In this document: one piece after another, positions 51,674 through 60,850 of the stretch
How the letters are laid out: every line of letters begins with the position of its first letter
Position numbering within the stretch: the stretch's first letter is position 1
DNA from: Isoptericola variabilis 225
GTDB lineage: Bacteria; Actinomycetota; Actinomycetes; Actinomycetales; Cellulomonadaceae
Length of the DNA stretch: 64,000 nt
NCBI RefSeq assembly: GCF_000215105.1
Contig: NC_015588.1
Coordinates: 310,001 to 374,000, forward strand
Direction of reading: 5' to 3'
Notes under the pieces: model-generated
What the model saw: the letters and a program-made list of their open reading frames with translations, nothing else
Databases searched by the model: none
What the model was told of the DNA's origin: nothing
Translations under genes and position numbers: made by a program

Positions 51674-53143
51674 GTGCCGACCCGACATCTCCGACTCGCC
51701 ACGACCCGGTCCGACGACGTCGCGGACGCGCTCGCAGCGCTGCGCGCGGAGCTCGGCCTGCCGGCGATGTTCCCCGCCGACGTGCTCGCCGAGGCCGAGG
51801 AGTGCGCCGCGCGGGACGTCTGGCAGAACCGCCAGGACCGGCGCGACATCGACTTCGTGACCATCGACCCGCCGGGCTCGCTCGACCTCGACCAGGCGGT
51901 CCACGTCGCGTCGTCCGGCAACGGCTACATCGTCCGCTACGCCATCGCCGACGTCGCGGCCTTCGTCACCCCCGGCAGCATGCTCGACGCCGAGCTCCAC
52001 CGCCGCGGCATGACGGTCTACGGCCCGGACACCAAGACGCCGCTGCACCCCAAGGTGCTCTCCGAGGGCGCCGCGAGCCTGCTGCCCGGCGAGGACCGCC
52101 CCGCCGTGCTGTGGACGATCGGGCTGGACCCCTCGGGCGAGATCGTGAGCACCGCCGTCGCGCGGGCGATCGTCCGTTCGCGCGCCCGGCTCACGTACGG
52201 CGAGGCGCAGACCGCGCTCGACGCCGGCACCGCGCCCGAGTCGCTCGCGCTGCTGGCCGACGTCGGGCGGCTGCGCCAGGAGCGCGAGCGCGACCGCGGC
52301 GGCGTCTCGCTCGACGTGCCCGAGCAGGAGGTCGCGCAGCGGCAGGACGGCTCGTTCACGCTCGAGTTCCGGCGCACCCTGCCGGTCGAGGGTTGGAACG
52401 CGCAGATCTCGCTCCTCACGGGCATCGTCGCCGCGCGCCTCATGCGCGAGGCCGGCGTGGGCGTCCTCCGGACGCTGCCCGAGGCCGACCCGCGCGACGT
52501 TGCCCGGCTCCGACGCACGGCCCGCGCGCTCGGCATCGACTGGCCCGACGACGTCACCTACGGGCAGCTGCTGCGCACGCTCGAGTCCCGCCGTCCGGCC
52601 CATGCCGCGTTCCTCAACGAGGCGACGACGCTCTTCCGCGGGGCGGACTACCTCGCCTTCGGCATGCCGGGCGCCGACGGCGCGGTCGTCTCCGCCCCGG
52701 TCGACGCGAGCCACGGCGCGATCGCCGCGGAGTACGCGCACGTGACCGCGCCGCTGCGCCGCCTCGTCGACCGCTACGCGGCCGAGATCTGCCTCGCGCA
52801 CGCGGCGGGCCGCACGACGCCGCGCTGGGTGCTCGACGCGCTGCCCGGGCTGCCCGCGACCATGGCCGAGGCGGGCCGGCGTGCGGCCGCGTTCGAGCGG
52901 GCGTGCGTCGACGTCGTCGAGGCGGCTCTGCTCCACGGGCGCGAGGGCCGCACGTTCGACGCGGTCGTCGTCGACGTCGACGACCGCCGCGAGGACGGCT
53001 CGCAGCGCGGCCTCGTCGTGCTGCGCGACCCGGCGGTCCGCGCCCGGGTCGAGGGCACCGACCTGCCGCTCGGCGAGCGCGTCAAGGTCGTGCTCGCGGA
53101 GGCGGACGTGGCCGAGCGCCGCGTGCTGTTCCACCTGGCCTGA
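51674..53143 (+). CDS. RNB-domain exoribonuclease (RNase II/R-like)
   Basis: 489 residues. The RNB catalytic domain spans about 50-370 with the metal-binding aspartates in FVTIDPPGSLDLDQAVHVAS, and DVAAFVTPGSMLDAELHRRG, LPVEGWNAQISLLTGIVAAR and YAHVTAPLRRLVDRYAAE. There are no N-terminal cold-shock domains, and the C-terminal region (about 410-489) is only a short OB-like tail, the compact actinobacterial form. It degrades RNA 3' to 5'. The GTG start is supported by TACCGT six bases upstream. Confidence 0.9.
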   Translation: MPTRHLRLATTRSDDVADALAALRAELGLPAMFPADVLAEAEECAARDVWQNRQDRRDIDFVTIDPPGSLDLDQAVHVASSGNGYIVRYAIADVAAFVTPGSMLDAELHRRGMTVYGPDTKTPLHPKVLSEGAASLLPGEDRPAVLWTIGLDPSGEIVSTAVARAIVRSRARLTYGEAQTALDAGTAPESLALLADVGRLRQERERDRGGVSLDVPEQEVAQRQDGSFTLEFRRTLPVEGWNAQISLLTGIVAARLMREAGVGVLRTLPEADPRDVARLRRTARALGIDWPDDVTYGQLLRTLESRRPAHAAFLNEATTLFRGADYLAFGMPGADGAVVSAPVDASHGAIAAEYAHVTAPLRRLVDRYAAEICLAHAAGRTTPRWVLDALPGLPATMAEAGRRAAAFERACVDVVEAALLHGREGRTFDAVVVDVDDRREDGSQRGLVVLRDPAVRARVEGTDLPLGERVKVVLAEADVAERRVLFHLA

Positions 53144-53170
53144 GGGCCCGGCGCCGCACGCCACGCCGGT

Positions 53171-53176
53171 TATCGT
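53171..53176 (+). promoter_or_regulatory. Leaderless -10 box for the 53183 gene
   Basis: TATCGT, six bases before the ATG at 53183. Confidence 0.6.
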
Positions 53177-53182
53177 TCCGGC

Positions 53183-53557
53183 ATGCCTGCACGACGACGG
53201 ACCGATCCCGCCGCGGGGCGCGCCGCGGTCGCGGCGTGGCTGCGCGGCGAGGCGGGGCGCGCCGAGACGACGACGGCCGTGCGCTTCACGCTCGAGGAGC
53301 TCGCCGACGTCGCGCCCGGCAACGCGGTCGAGGTGCGCGTGCCGCCCGCCGGGGCGGTGCAGGCCGTGGCCGGCCCGCGGCACACGCGCGGCACGCCGCC
53401 CAACGTCGTCGAGGCCGACGTCGAGACGTGGCTCGCGCTCGTCACCGGGCGCATGTCGTGGGCCGACGCCGTCGCCGCGGGCCGCGTGCACGCGTCGGGC
53501 GAGCGGTCCGATCTGTCGGGCCTGCTGCCGCTCCAGGCGGCGCGCGAGCGGGACTGA
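53183..53557 (+). CDS. Sterol-carrier-family-like small protein
   Basis: 124 residues matching an actinobacterial group annotated as sterol carrier family: [20 protein letters not shown] followed by [40 protein letters not shown] and [20 protein letters not shown]. The last part has the SCP2-like pattern seen in the C-terminal domain of mycothiol-dependent and Eis-type proteins. Its ligand and role are unknown. The ATG is supported by TATCGT six bases upstream. Confidence 0.75.
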   Translation: MPARRRTDPAAGRAAVAAWLRGEAGRAETTTAVRFTLEELADVAPGNAVEVRVPPAGAVQAVAGPRHTRGTPPNVVEADVETWLALVTGRMSWADAVAAGRVHASGERSDLSGLLPLQAARERD

Positions 53558-53736
53558 GCCGCGCGGCGAGGGTGCCGCGAGGGTGTCGTCGGTCCCGGTG
53601 TCGGTCGGCTCCGCTAACCTCGGCGCACACACGGTCGGTACCACCCGCCATCCGTTCGTGACCTGCGGTTCAGCAGCGGTTCACGCGGCCCTGGTGGGGT
53701 GGGTGCAACCATCGCCATCCTGCCGAAGGAGCCAGC

Positions 53737-56457
53737 GTGAGCACCACGCACCCCTCGCCGCGCCGGAGAGGGTCGGCCACCGCCGCCCTGCTCGCGGCGC
53801 TCGCCCTGCCCGCCTCCGCCGCGCTCGCGGCGCCTGCCGTCGCGGTCCCGTCGGTCGACGCCCCGGTGGTCATCGACGAGGTCTACGGGGGCGGCGGCAA
53901 CAGCGGCGCCGTCCTCGACCGGGACTACGTCGAGCTGCACAACCCGACGGACGCGCCGGTCTCGCTCGACGGCTGGTCGATCCAGTACGGCTCCGCGACG
54001 GGCACCGCGTGGGCCTCCCAGACCGACCTCACCGGCGTGATCCCGGCGGGCGGCTCGTTCCTCGTGGGGCAGGCCTACGGCAGCAACCGCGACCTGCCCG
54101 ACCTGCCGACGCCGGACGTCGAGGGGTCGATCGCGATGTCGGGCACGGGCGGCAAGGTCGCGCTCGTCAGCTCGACGCAGCGCCTCACCTGCCTCGGCGC
54201 CGCGTGCGCCGACGCCACCGACGTCGTCGACCTGGTCGGCTGGGGCGCGACGACGAACACCTTCCTCGGCTCGGGTCCGGCGCCCGGCACGACCAACGCC
54301 ACCGCGGTCGCGCGCGTCGAGCACGCCAACACGGTCGACAACGCGGCCGACTTCCGCGCCGGCGTGCCGGACCCGCAGAACAGCGGCTCGACGGGCGGCG
54401 GCGAGGACCCCGACCCGGAGCCCGAGCCCGGCGAGGTCGTGCCGATCGCGGAGATCCAGGGCACGGGGGCGGCGTCGCCGCTCGTCGGGCAGACGGTCAC
54501 GACCCGCGGCGTCGTCACCGCCGCGTACCCGACCGGCGGCTTCGACGGCGTCTACGTCCAGACCGAGGGCACGGGCGGGGACCCGGCCGACGACCCGACG
54601 CCCGGTGCGTCCGACGCCGTCTTCGTCTACTCGTCGGCCGCGGCGCAGCAGCTGCGCATCGGCGACCACGTCGAGGTCACGGGCCAGGTGCACGAGCACT
54701 TCGGCCTGACGCAGGTCTCGGCGACGAGCTGGACCGTGCTCGACGAGCCGGCGCAGGAGGTCAAGCCCACCACGACCACCTGGCCCGCCACGGAGGCCGA
54801 GCGTGAGGCGCTCGAGGGCATGCTGCTCGCACCGCAGGGCGACTTCACGGTCACCGACAACTACTCGACCAACTACTACGGCACGATCGGCCTCGCGGCC
54901 GGCACGACGCCGCTCGTCCAGCCGACCTCGGTCGGCCGGCCGCTGTCGCCCGAGTACCACGCCCAGGTGGCCGACAACGCGGCCCGGGCCGTGCTGCTCG
55001 ACGACGGCGCGACGACGAACTACTCGACGTCGGCCAACAGCTCCAAGCCGCTGCCGTGGCTCACCGGCGGCGACCCCGTCCGCGTGGGTGCCGCGGTGAC
55101 CTTCACGACGCCGGTCATCCTCGACTACCGCTACGACGCGTGGGCGTTCCAGCCGCTGACGCACCTGACGCCCGACGTCGCCGACACCGTCCAGCAGGCG
55201 GTGTTCGAGGACACGCGTGAGGCGAGCCCGGCCGACGTCGGGGGGAACCTGCGGGTCGGCACGTTCAACGTGCTCAACTACTTCACGACGACCGGCGACC
55301 AGCTGTCGGGCTGCACGTACTACACCGACCGCGTGGGCGACCCCGTCACCGTGCGCGGCGGCTGCCTCGCCCGCGGCGCGGCCGAGGCGGAGGACCTCGA
55401 GCGCCAGGAGGCCAAGATCGTCGCCGCGATCTCGGGCCTCGGCGCGGACGTCGTCGCGCTCGAGGAGATCGAGAACTCGGTCCACTTCGGCAAGCCGCGC
55501 GACCAGGCGCTGTCCGACCTCGTCGACGCGCTCAACGAGCACGACGGCGCGGGCACGTGGGCGTACGTCCCGTCGCCGGCCGAGGTGCCCGCGGACGAGG
55601 ACGTCATCCGGAACGCGTTCGTGTACCGCACGGCGGCGGCCGAGCCGGTGGGCGAGTCGCGGATCCTCGTCGGGTCGGACGCCTTCGTCAACGCGCGCGA
55701 GCCGCTCGCGCAGGTGTTCCAGCCCGCGGGCGGGGTCGACGCCGACACGGGCGACGACGTGCTCGTCGTGACCAACCACTTCAAGTCGAAGGGCTCGGCC
55801 GGCCCGTGGCCCGGCGACGCCGACCAGGGCGACGGCCAGGGCGCGTCGAACGAGTCGCGCGTGCGCCAGGCGACCGCCCTGCTCGCGTTCGCGGACGAGG
55901 TCGCGGCCGACGCCGGGACCGACAAGGTGCTGCTCGTCGGCGACTTCAACGCCTACGAGAAGGAGGACCCGATCGTCGTGCTCACCGACGCCGGGTACAC
56001 CGACCTCGGCCCGGCCACGGGCAAGTACACGTACATGTTCGAGGGCAAGGTCGGCTCGCTCGACCACGTGCTCGCCTCGCCCGCCGCGGCCGAGGTCGTG
56101 ACCGGCGCCGACATCTGGAACATCAACGCGTACGAGCCGATCGCCAACGAGTACAGCCGCCACAACTACAACGTCTCGCTGCTGTACGACACGACGCCCT
56201 TCCGGTCGTCCGACCACGACCCGTTCCTCGTGGGCCTCGACCTGGCGCCCTCGGCGCCCGCGTGGGACGCCGGCACGGTCTACGTCGCGGGCGACCGCGT
56301 CGTGCACGACGGCGCGGCCACGACGTGGACGGCGTCGGGCCTCTACGTGCGTGGTGACGTCGTCGTGCACGAGGGGCACCTGTGGGAGGCCCAGCGCCGC
56401 AGCCGCGGCGTCGAGCCCGGCACGAGCAACGCCTGGGCGGGCCTCGGCGCGGCCTGA
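53737..56457 (+). CDS. Secreted ExeM/NucH-like endonuclease with lamin-tail and carbohydrate-binding-like domains
   Basis: 906 residues, exported by a signal peptide (about 1-30, AALAAPAVA). In order: a lamin-tail domain (about 40-150; VIDEVYGGGGNSGAVLDRDY, VELHNPTDAPVSLDGWSIQY), an acidic Pro/Glu linker, an OB-like nuclease-associated domain (about 225-360), an EEP nuclease domain (about 500-840; RVGTFNVLNYF, VVALEEIEN, LLVGDFNAYEKEDP, SLDHVLASP, SSDHDPFLVGLDL), and a C-terminal Trp-rich chitin-binding-like module (WDAGTVYVAGDRVVHDG...LWEAQRRSRGVEPG). It probably degrades extracellular DNA or nucleotides. GAAGGA precedes the GTG. Confidence 0.92.
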   Translation: MSTTHPSPRRRGSATAALLAALALPASAALAAPAVAVPSVDAPVVIDEVYGGGGNSGAVLDRDYVELHNPTDAPVSLDGWSIQYGSATGTAWASQTDLTGVIPAGGSFLVGQAYGSNRDLPDLPTPDVEGSIAMSGTGGKVALVSSTQRLTCLGAACADATDVVDLVGWGATTNTFLGSGPAPGTTNATAVARVEHANTVDNAADFRAGVPDPQNSGSTGGGEDPDPEPEPGEVVPIAEIQGTGAASPLVGQTVTTRGVVTAAYPTGGFDGVYVQTEGTGGDPADDPTPGASDAVFVYSSAAAQQLRIGDHVEVTGQVHEHFGLTQVSATSWTVLDEPAQEVKPTTTTWPATEAEREALEGMLLAPQGDFTVTDNYSTNYYGTIGLAAGTTPLVQPTSVGRPLSPEYHAQVADNAARAVLLDDGATTNYSTSANSSKPLPWLTGGDPVRVGAAVTFTTPVILDYRYDAWAFQPLTHLTPDVADTVQQAVFEDTREASPADVGGNLRVGTFNVLNYFTTTGDQLSGCTYYTDRVGDPVTVRGGCLARGAAEAEDLERQEAKIVAAISGLGADVVALEEIENSVHFGKPRDQALSDLVDALNEHDGAGTWAYVPSPAEVPADEDVIRNAFVYRTAAAEPVGESRILVGSDAFVNAREPLAQVFQPAGGVDADTGDDVLVVTNHFKSKGSAGPWPGDADQGDGQGASNESRVRQATALLAFADEVAADAGTDKVLLVGDFNAYEKEDPIVVLTDAGYTDLGPATGKYTYMFEGKVGSLDHVLASPAAAEVVTGADIWNINAYEPIANEYSRHNYNVSLLYDTTPFRSSDHDPFLVGLDLAPSAPAWDAGTVYVAGDRVVHDGAATTWTASGLYVRGDVVVHEGHLWEAQRRSRGVEPGTSNAWAGLGAA

Positions 56458-56461
56458 CCCT

Positions 56462-56500
56462 CGCGAGGGGAGCCCGGCGCGCGGCCGGGCTCCCCTCGCG
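56462..56500. terminator. Hairpin after the secreted nuclease gene
   Basis: Perfect 17-bp stem, CGCGAGGGGAGCCCGGC with its complement and a GCGCG loop, beginning four bases after the nuclease stop. Confidence 0.85.
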
Positions 56501-56506
56501 CGCGGG

Positions 56507-56512
56507 TAGGCT
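56507..56512 (+). promoter_or_regulatory. Leaderless -10 box for the 56519 gene
   Basis: TAGGCT, six bases before the GTG at 56519, just past the hairpin. Confidence 0.62.
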
Positions 56513-56518
56513 CGTCGG

Positions 56519-56905
56519 GTGAGCAGCACGACCCCCGACCGCCCCGCCGACACGACGCCCGCGACGCCCGACGCGGTCCTGGACGCCGAGCGCGGCACGG
56601 CTCCGGACGCGGCGCCCGGCACGCCCGAGGCGCCGGCCGGGCCCGAGGAGCACCTGCTCGTCGACCCCGCGCGCGTGCGCCGTGCGCCGAAGTTCGGGGC
56701 GTTCTTCACCGTCGGCGTGGTCGTCGGCCTCGTGGCGGGCCTGTGGCTCGGCACGTGGCTCGTGGACGTCGCCGAGGGAAGCTTCCCGATGCTCAAGCCG
56801 GGGGTGTTCGTCGTGGTCGTGGTCGCCGCGACCACGACCGTCACGACGCTGCTCGCGGGGCTCGCCGCCGTCGTCGCCGACCGCCGGAGCCTGCGCGGCC
56901 GCTGA
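56519..56905 (+). CDS. Two-helix membrane protein of unknown function
   Basis: 128 residues: a disordered Pro/Ala/Asp-rich head (1-50), the conserved-looking segment VDPARVRRAPKFGAFFTVGV, and two membrane helices (about 62-82 and 95-118) ending in a basic tail. Similar proteins occur next to purF in other Micrococcales, but no function is known. The GTG is supported by the TAGGCT box. Confidence 0.7.
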   Translation: MSSTTPDRPADTTPATPDAVLDAERGTAPDAAPGTPEAPAGPEEHLLVDPARVRRAPKFGAFFTVGVVVGLVAGLWLGTWLVDVAEGSFPMLKPGVFVVVVVAATTTVTTLLAGLAAVVADRRSLRGR

Positions 56906-56919
56906 CACGGCCCCTGTGG

Positions 56920-56925
56920 GATACT
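56920..56925 (+). promoter_or_regulatory. Leaderless -10 box for purF
   Basis: GATACT, six bases before the purF ATG at 56932. Confidence 0.55.
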
Positions 56926-56931
56926 CGTGCC

Positions 56932-58479
56932 ATGCCCCTGCGCCCTGACGGCCGCCTCAACCACGACCTCATGCCCGGCGAGAAGGGCCCCCAGGACGCG
57001 TGCGGCGTCTTCGGAGTCTGGGCGCCGGGCGAGGAGGTCGCGAAGCTGGCGTACTTCGGCCTGTACGCCCTGCAGCACCGTGGGCAGGAGTCCGCGGGCA
57101 TCGCCACCAGCAACGGTGAGCAGATCCTCGTCTACAAGGACATGGGCCTCGTGTCCCAGGTGTTCGACGAGACCGCCCTCAACGCCCTGACCGGCCACAT
57201 CGCCGTCGGGCACTGCCGCTACTCGACGACCGGCGGCGTGACGTGGGAGAACGCCCAGCCCACGCTCGGCGCCACGGCGGCCGGGACGGTCGCGCTCGGC
57301 CACAACGGCAACCTCACCAACTCCGCCGAGCTCGTCAACCTCGTCGCCGAGCGCTACGGCGCGCAGCGCCGCGGCGAGCTCGCGCGCGGCAACACGACCG
57401 ACACGGCGCTCGTGACGGCCCTGCTCGCGGGCGACGCCGACCACACGCTCGAGCAGACGGCGCTCGAGGTCCTGCCGCGCCTGCGCGGTGCGTTCTCGCT
57501 CGTCTTCATGGACGAGCGCACGCTCTACGCCGCGCGCGACCCGCAGGGCGTCCGCCCGCTCGTGCTGGGCCGTCTGCAGCGCGGCTGGGTCGTCGCGTCC
57601 GAGACGCCGGCCCTCGACATCGTCGGCGCGTCCTACGTGCGCGACGTCGAGCCGGGCGAGCTCATCTGCATCGACGCCGACGGGCTGCGCTCGACGAGGT
57701 TCGCGGAGCCGGAGCGGGCCGGCTGCGTTTTCGAGTACGTCTACCTCGCGCGCCCCGACAACACGATCAACGGGCGCTCCGTGCACGCCGCCCGCGTCGA
57801 GATGGGCCGCGCGCTCGCCCGCGAGCACCCCGTCGAGGCCGACCTCGTCATCCCCACGCCCGAGTCGGGCACGCCCGCCGCGGTAGGGTACGCGGCCGAG
57901 TCCGGCATCCCGTTCGGCCAGGGCCTGACGAAGAACGCCTACGTCGGCCGCACCTTCATCCAGCCCTCCGACACGCTGCGCCAGCTCGGCATCCGCCTCA
58001 AGCTCAACCCGCTCAAGGAGGTCATCCGCGGCAAGCGCCTCGTCGTCGTGGACGACTCGATCGTGCGCGGCAACACCCAGCGCGCGCTCATCCGCATGCT
58101 GCGCGAGGCCGGGGCCGCGGAGGTGCACGTGCGCATCTCGTCGCCGCCCGTGAAGTGGCCGTGCTTCTACGGCATCGACTTCGCCTCGCGCGCCGAGCTC
58201 ATCGCCAACGGCCTCGCGGTCGAGGAGATCGGGCAGTCGCTCGGAGCGGACTCGCTCGGCTACATCTCGCTCGAGGGCATGATCGCCGCGACCGAGCAGC
58301 CGTCGTCGCAGCTGTGCACGGCCTGCTTCACCGGCAAGTACCCGATCGAGCTGCCGTCCGCCGACCAGCTCGGCAAGCACCTGCTCGAGCAGGCCGAGCT
58401 GCCGCTCGGCGCCCCGGAGGACGGGCTGCGCCAGCTGTCCGTCGGCGCCGGCGCGTCCACCGCCCTCGACCACCCCTGA
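56932..58479 (+). CDS. purF: Amidophosphoribosyltransferase
   Basis: Catalyses the first committed step of purine synthesis, making phosphoribosylamine from PRPP and glutamine. 515 residues with a 23-residue propeptide before the nucleophile in DACGVFGVW (Cys24), FGLYALQHRGQESAGIA, the PRPP motif LVVVDDSIVRGNTQRA, and four later cysteines (GCVFEYVYLA, KWPCFYG, CTAC) that fit the [4Fe-4S] cluster of the B. subtilis-type enzyme. Autocatalytic processing is expected. purM follows 25 bases later. Confidence 0.98.
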   Translation: MPLRPDGRLNHDLMPGEKGPQDACGVFGVWAPGEEVAKLAYFGLYALQHRGQESAGIATSNGEQILVYKDMGLVSQVFDETALNALTGHIAVGHCRYSTTGGVTWENAQPTLGATAAGTVALGHNGNLTNSAELVNLVAERYGAQRRGELARGNTTDTALVTALLAGDADHTLEQTALEVLPRLRGAFSLVFMDERTLYAARDPQGVRPLVLGRLQRGWVVASETPALDIVGASYVRDVEPGELICIDADGLRSTRFAEPERAGCVFEYVYLARPDNTINGRSVHAARVEMGRALAREHPVEADLVIPTPESGTPAAVGYAAESGIPFGQGLTKNAYVGRTFIQPSDTLRQLGIRLKLNPLKEVIRGKRLVVVDDSIVRGNTQRALIRMLREAGAAEVHVRISSPPVKWPCFYGIDFASRAELIANGLAVEEIGQSLGADSLGYISLEGMIAATEQPSSQLCTACFTGKYPIELPSADQLGKHLLEQAELPLGAPEDGLRQLSVGAGASTALDHP

Positions 58480-58504
58480 GCCCCCGACCGCAGGAGCCCC
58501 GTAC

Positions 58505-59611
58505 GTGACTTCCGAACCGCTGACCTACGCCGCCGCCGGGGTCGACACCGAGGCCGGTGACAAGGCCGTCGAGCTCATGAAGGACGCGGTGCGGCGCACG
58601 CACGGCCCGGCCGTGCTCGGGGGAGTGGGCGGCTTCGCCGGCCTCTACGACCTGTCGGCGTTCCGGCAGTTCCGCCGGCCGCTGCTCGCGACGTCGACCG
58701 ACGGCGTCGGCACCAAGGTGGCGATCGCCCAGGCGATGGACGTGCACGACACGATCGGCTTCGACCTCGTCGGCATGGTCGTCGACGACATCGTCGTGGT
58801 CGGTGCCGAGCCGCTGTTCATGACCGACTACATCGCGACCGGCAAGGTCGTGCCCGAGCGGATCGCCGACGTCGTGCGCGGCATCGCGCGCGCGTGCGAG
58901 GTGGCCGGCACGGCCCTCGTGGGCGGCGAGACCGCCGAGCACCCCGGCCTGCTCGCGCCGGACGAGTACGACGTCGCCGGCGCGGCGACCGGCCTCGTCG
59001 AGGCCGACGCGGTGCTCGGCCCGGAGCGCGTCCGCCCGGGCGACGTGCTGGTCGCCATGGCGTCGAGCGGTCTGCACTCCAACGGCTACTCGCTCGTGCG
59101 CGCGGTCGTGAAGCACGCGGGTTGGGAGCTCGACCGGCACGTCGACGAGTTCGGCCGCACGCTCGGCGAGGAGCTGCTGGAGCCGACCCGCGTGTACGCG
59201 AGCGACGTGCTCGCGCTGGCCCGTGACGAGGCCGCGCAGGTGCACGCCCTCACGCACGTGACCGGCGGCGGGCTCGCGGCGAACCTCGCGCGCGTGCTGC
59301 CCGCGGGGACAGTCGCGACGGTCGACCGCGCGTCGTGGGAGGTGCCGCCCGTGTTCCGCGTCGTGCGCGAGCTCGGCGGCGTGCCGCGCGGCGACCTCGA
59401 GAACACGCTCAACCTGGGCGTCGGCATGGTCGCCGTCGTCGCCGCCGACGGCGCGGACGCGGCGCTCGCCCGGCTCGAGGCGCTCGGCGTGCCGGCCTGG
59501 ACGCTCGGCACGGTCGACGTGCTCGACGACGCGGCGGCGGGCGAGGACCTCGTCAGCGGCACCAAGGGCGTGCACGGCGGCGCCGTGCGGCTCGTGGGCG
59601 ACTACCGCTAG
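58505..59611 (+). CDS. purM: Phosphoribosylformylglycinamidine cyclo-ligase (AIR synthetase)
   Basis: Closes the imidazole ring of FGAM to AIR with ATP (368 residues). Visible motifs: YAAAGVDTEAGDKAVELMKD, STDGVGTKVAIA, GFDLVGMVVDDIVVVGAEPL, LVGGETAEHPG and THVTGGGLAANLARVLP. The GTG follows AGGAG. It is the last gene of the purF-purM unit; a 19-bp hairpin begins 11 bases after the stop. Confidence 0.98.
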   Translation: MTSEPLTYAAAGVDTEAGDKAVELMKDAVRRTHGPAVLGGVGGFAGLYDLSAFRQFRRPLLATSTDGVGTKVAIAQAMDVHDTIGFDLVGMVVDDIVVVGAEPLFMTDYIATGKVVPERIADVVRGIARACEVAGTALVGGETAEHPGLLAPDEYDVAGAATGLVEADAVLGPERVRPGDVLVAMASSGLHSNGYSLVRAVVKHAGWELDRHVDEFGRTLGEELLEPTRVYASDVLALARDEAAQVHALTHVTGGGLAANLARVLPAGTVATVDRASWEVPPVFRVVRELGGVPRGDLENTLNLGVGMVAVVAADGADAALARLEALGVPAWTLGTVDVLDDAAAGEDLVSGTKGVHGGAVRLVGDYR

Positions 59612-59621
59612 GACCCGCGCA

Positions 59622-59665
59622 CGCACGAGGGGCCGGACGGCTGACGCCGTCCGGCCCCTCGTGCG
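59622..59665. terminator. Hairpin between purM and the DUF3073 gene
   Basis: Perfect 19-bp stem, CGCACGAGGGGCCGGACGG with its complement and the loop CTGACG, between convergent genes. Confidence 0.88.
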
Positions 59666-59698
59666 ATCACGTGCCCAGGAGAAGCGCGGGGTGGGAGG

Positions 59699-59902
59699 TC
59701 AGCGCTCGTCGTCCCACGCGGTGTACTGGTTGTCGAACTCCGCATCGTCACCGGTGCCCCAGCGGTCCTCGGTGGCGACGTCGGTCCGGCTGCTGCGACC
59801 ACGGAGCTCTTGCTCCAGTGCGTGGTAGTTCGTCTCGGGGCTGTAATACTTCAGCGCGCGAGCGACCTTGGTCTGCTTTGCCTTCTGACGGCCGCGGCCC
59901 AT
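59699..59902 (-). CDS. DUF3073 family protein
   Basis: A 67-residue basic-then-acidic protein with the DUF3073 signature MGRGRQKAKQTKVARALKYY followed by SPETNYHALEQEL, ending FDNQYTAWDDE. The function is unknown; it is highly conserved in actinobacteria and usually lies next to purM and bldC, as here. GAGGGGG precedes the ATG. Confidence 0.93.
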   Translation of the reverse strand: MGRGRQKAKQTKVARALKYYSPETNYHALEQELRGRSSRTDVATEDRWGTGDDAEFDNQYTAWDDER

Positions 59903-60285
59903 GGCTCCGACCCCCTCAACGTAGGAGCGGGGCGGCGACGTTCCCTGACGCGCGGCCCCGGAGAAAGTTTCGTCTGTTCAGACTCCAACGGTACATGGTC
60001 GCGAGCCATTCCCTCCACTCCGAGCGGTGTGGCGATCGCATCCGTGCGTCGCGGGCCTGGCCCGACGGCGGGGCGGGCCCTGGCGGGCGTGACCGGACTC
60101 ACACGGCCCCCGTCGTGATCTGGACAGACTGGACGGACCAGCCCTACGGGGTGCCGCCGTCGAAAGCGGGTGAATCCCTTGCGATCAAGTCGCCTCAATC
60201 CTACTTTCTGCCCACAATAGATCGACGGGACCGAGTCGGATGCCGGGCGCCGCCCGCGTCGGTCCCGTGGCAGGGAGGTGCAGGG
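59903..60285. promoter_or_regulatory. Intergenic region between DUF3073 and bldC, with the bldC promoter
   Basis: No coding signal is seen in these 383 bases. A good promoter for bldC lies at 60179-60207: TTGCGA, 17 bases, TACTTT, giving a leader of about 70 bases before the bldC ATG. A short perfect palindrome GTCTG-TT-CAGAC is at 59972-59983, nearer the DUF3073 gene. The middle part (about 60000-60170) shows nothing I can name. Confidence 0.6.
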
Positions 60286-60495
60286 ATGACGCTCCACGGG
60301 GAATCCGAGGATCTGCTCACGCCTGCAGAGGTCGCCAGCCTGTTCCGCGTCGACCCGAAGACGGTCACGCGGTGGGCCAAGGCCGGCAAGCTGTCCTCGA
60401 TCCGTACGCTCGGCGGGCACCGCCGGTACAAGGAGTCCGAGGTCCGGGCGCTGCTCGGCGCGGCCTCCGAGGAGGCCGAGCCTCAGGACAAGTGA
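60286..60495 (+). CDS. bldC: BldC-family MerR-like DNA-binding protein
   Basis: A 69-residue protein that is essentially one winged-helix domain: LLTPAEVASLFRVDPKTVTR followed by WAKAGKLSSIRTLGGHRRYK. This is the BldC signature, a developmental regulator in Streptomyces that binds DNA repeats head to tail. GGGAGG precedes the ATG. Having both a canonical promoter and a leader sets it apart from the leaderless genes around it. Confidence 0.95.
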   Translation: MTLHGESEDLLTPAEVASLFRVDPKTVTRWAKAGKLSSIRTLGGHRRYKESEVRALLGAASEEAEPQDK

Positions 60496-60526
60496 GGGCG
60501 GGCGCGTCCCGCGGCGACGACGCCGC

Positions 60527-60850
60527 TCACCGGCGCAGCGCGCGCGTCACGGCGACGGCCACGACCGTCGCGGTGAGCGCGACCACGCCCAGGAGGATCT
60601 TGGCGTTCCGGGACCGCCGCGCGTCGCCGGACGGCAGCCCGCCGCCCGTGACGAACGTGCCGGCGTCGGACGCCGCACGGCGCGTGCTCTGCGCGAGCTG
60701 AGCGGCCTGGTACGACGGCGAGAGCCGGGTCGTGAGCGCGTCGAGCGTCGCCGCCACCTCGGCGCGGCTGCGGACCACCTCGGCCTCGAGCTCGCGCCGC
60801 GACATCGGCGGCCGCGCGACGGCGGCGTCCTGGGGCTGGTTCTCCGTCAC
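60527..60850 (-). CDS. DUF3618 family membrane-associated protein
   Basis: 107 residues. The N-terminal half has the DUF3618 pattern SRRELEAEVVRSRAEVAATL followed by DALTTRLSP, and a C-terminal membrane helix (about 85-103) ends in RALRR. The function is unknown. The GTG overlaps the stop of the upstream holin-like gene (four bases), and the two are commonly paired in actinobacteria. Confidence 0.85.
   Translation of the reverse strand: MTENQPQDAAVARPPMSRRELEAEVVRSRAEVAATLDALTTRLSPSYQAAQLAQSTRRAASDAGTFVTGGGLPSGDARRSRNAKILLGVVALTATVVAVAVTRALRR

Noticed and set aside
53614..58473. Very long minus-strand open frame (over 1600 codons) across the nuclease and purF region
   Set aside because: It is the shadow of plus-strand genes in GC-rich DNA. 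The composition is Arg/Ala/Gly/Asp/Val-rich with no domain match, and the opposite strand encodes recognised proteins throughout.
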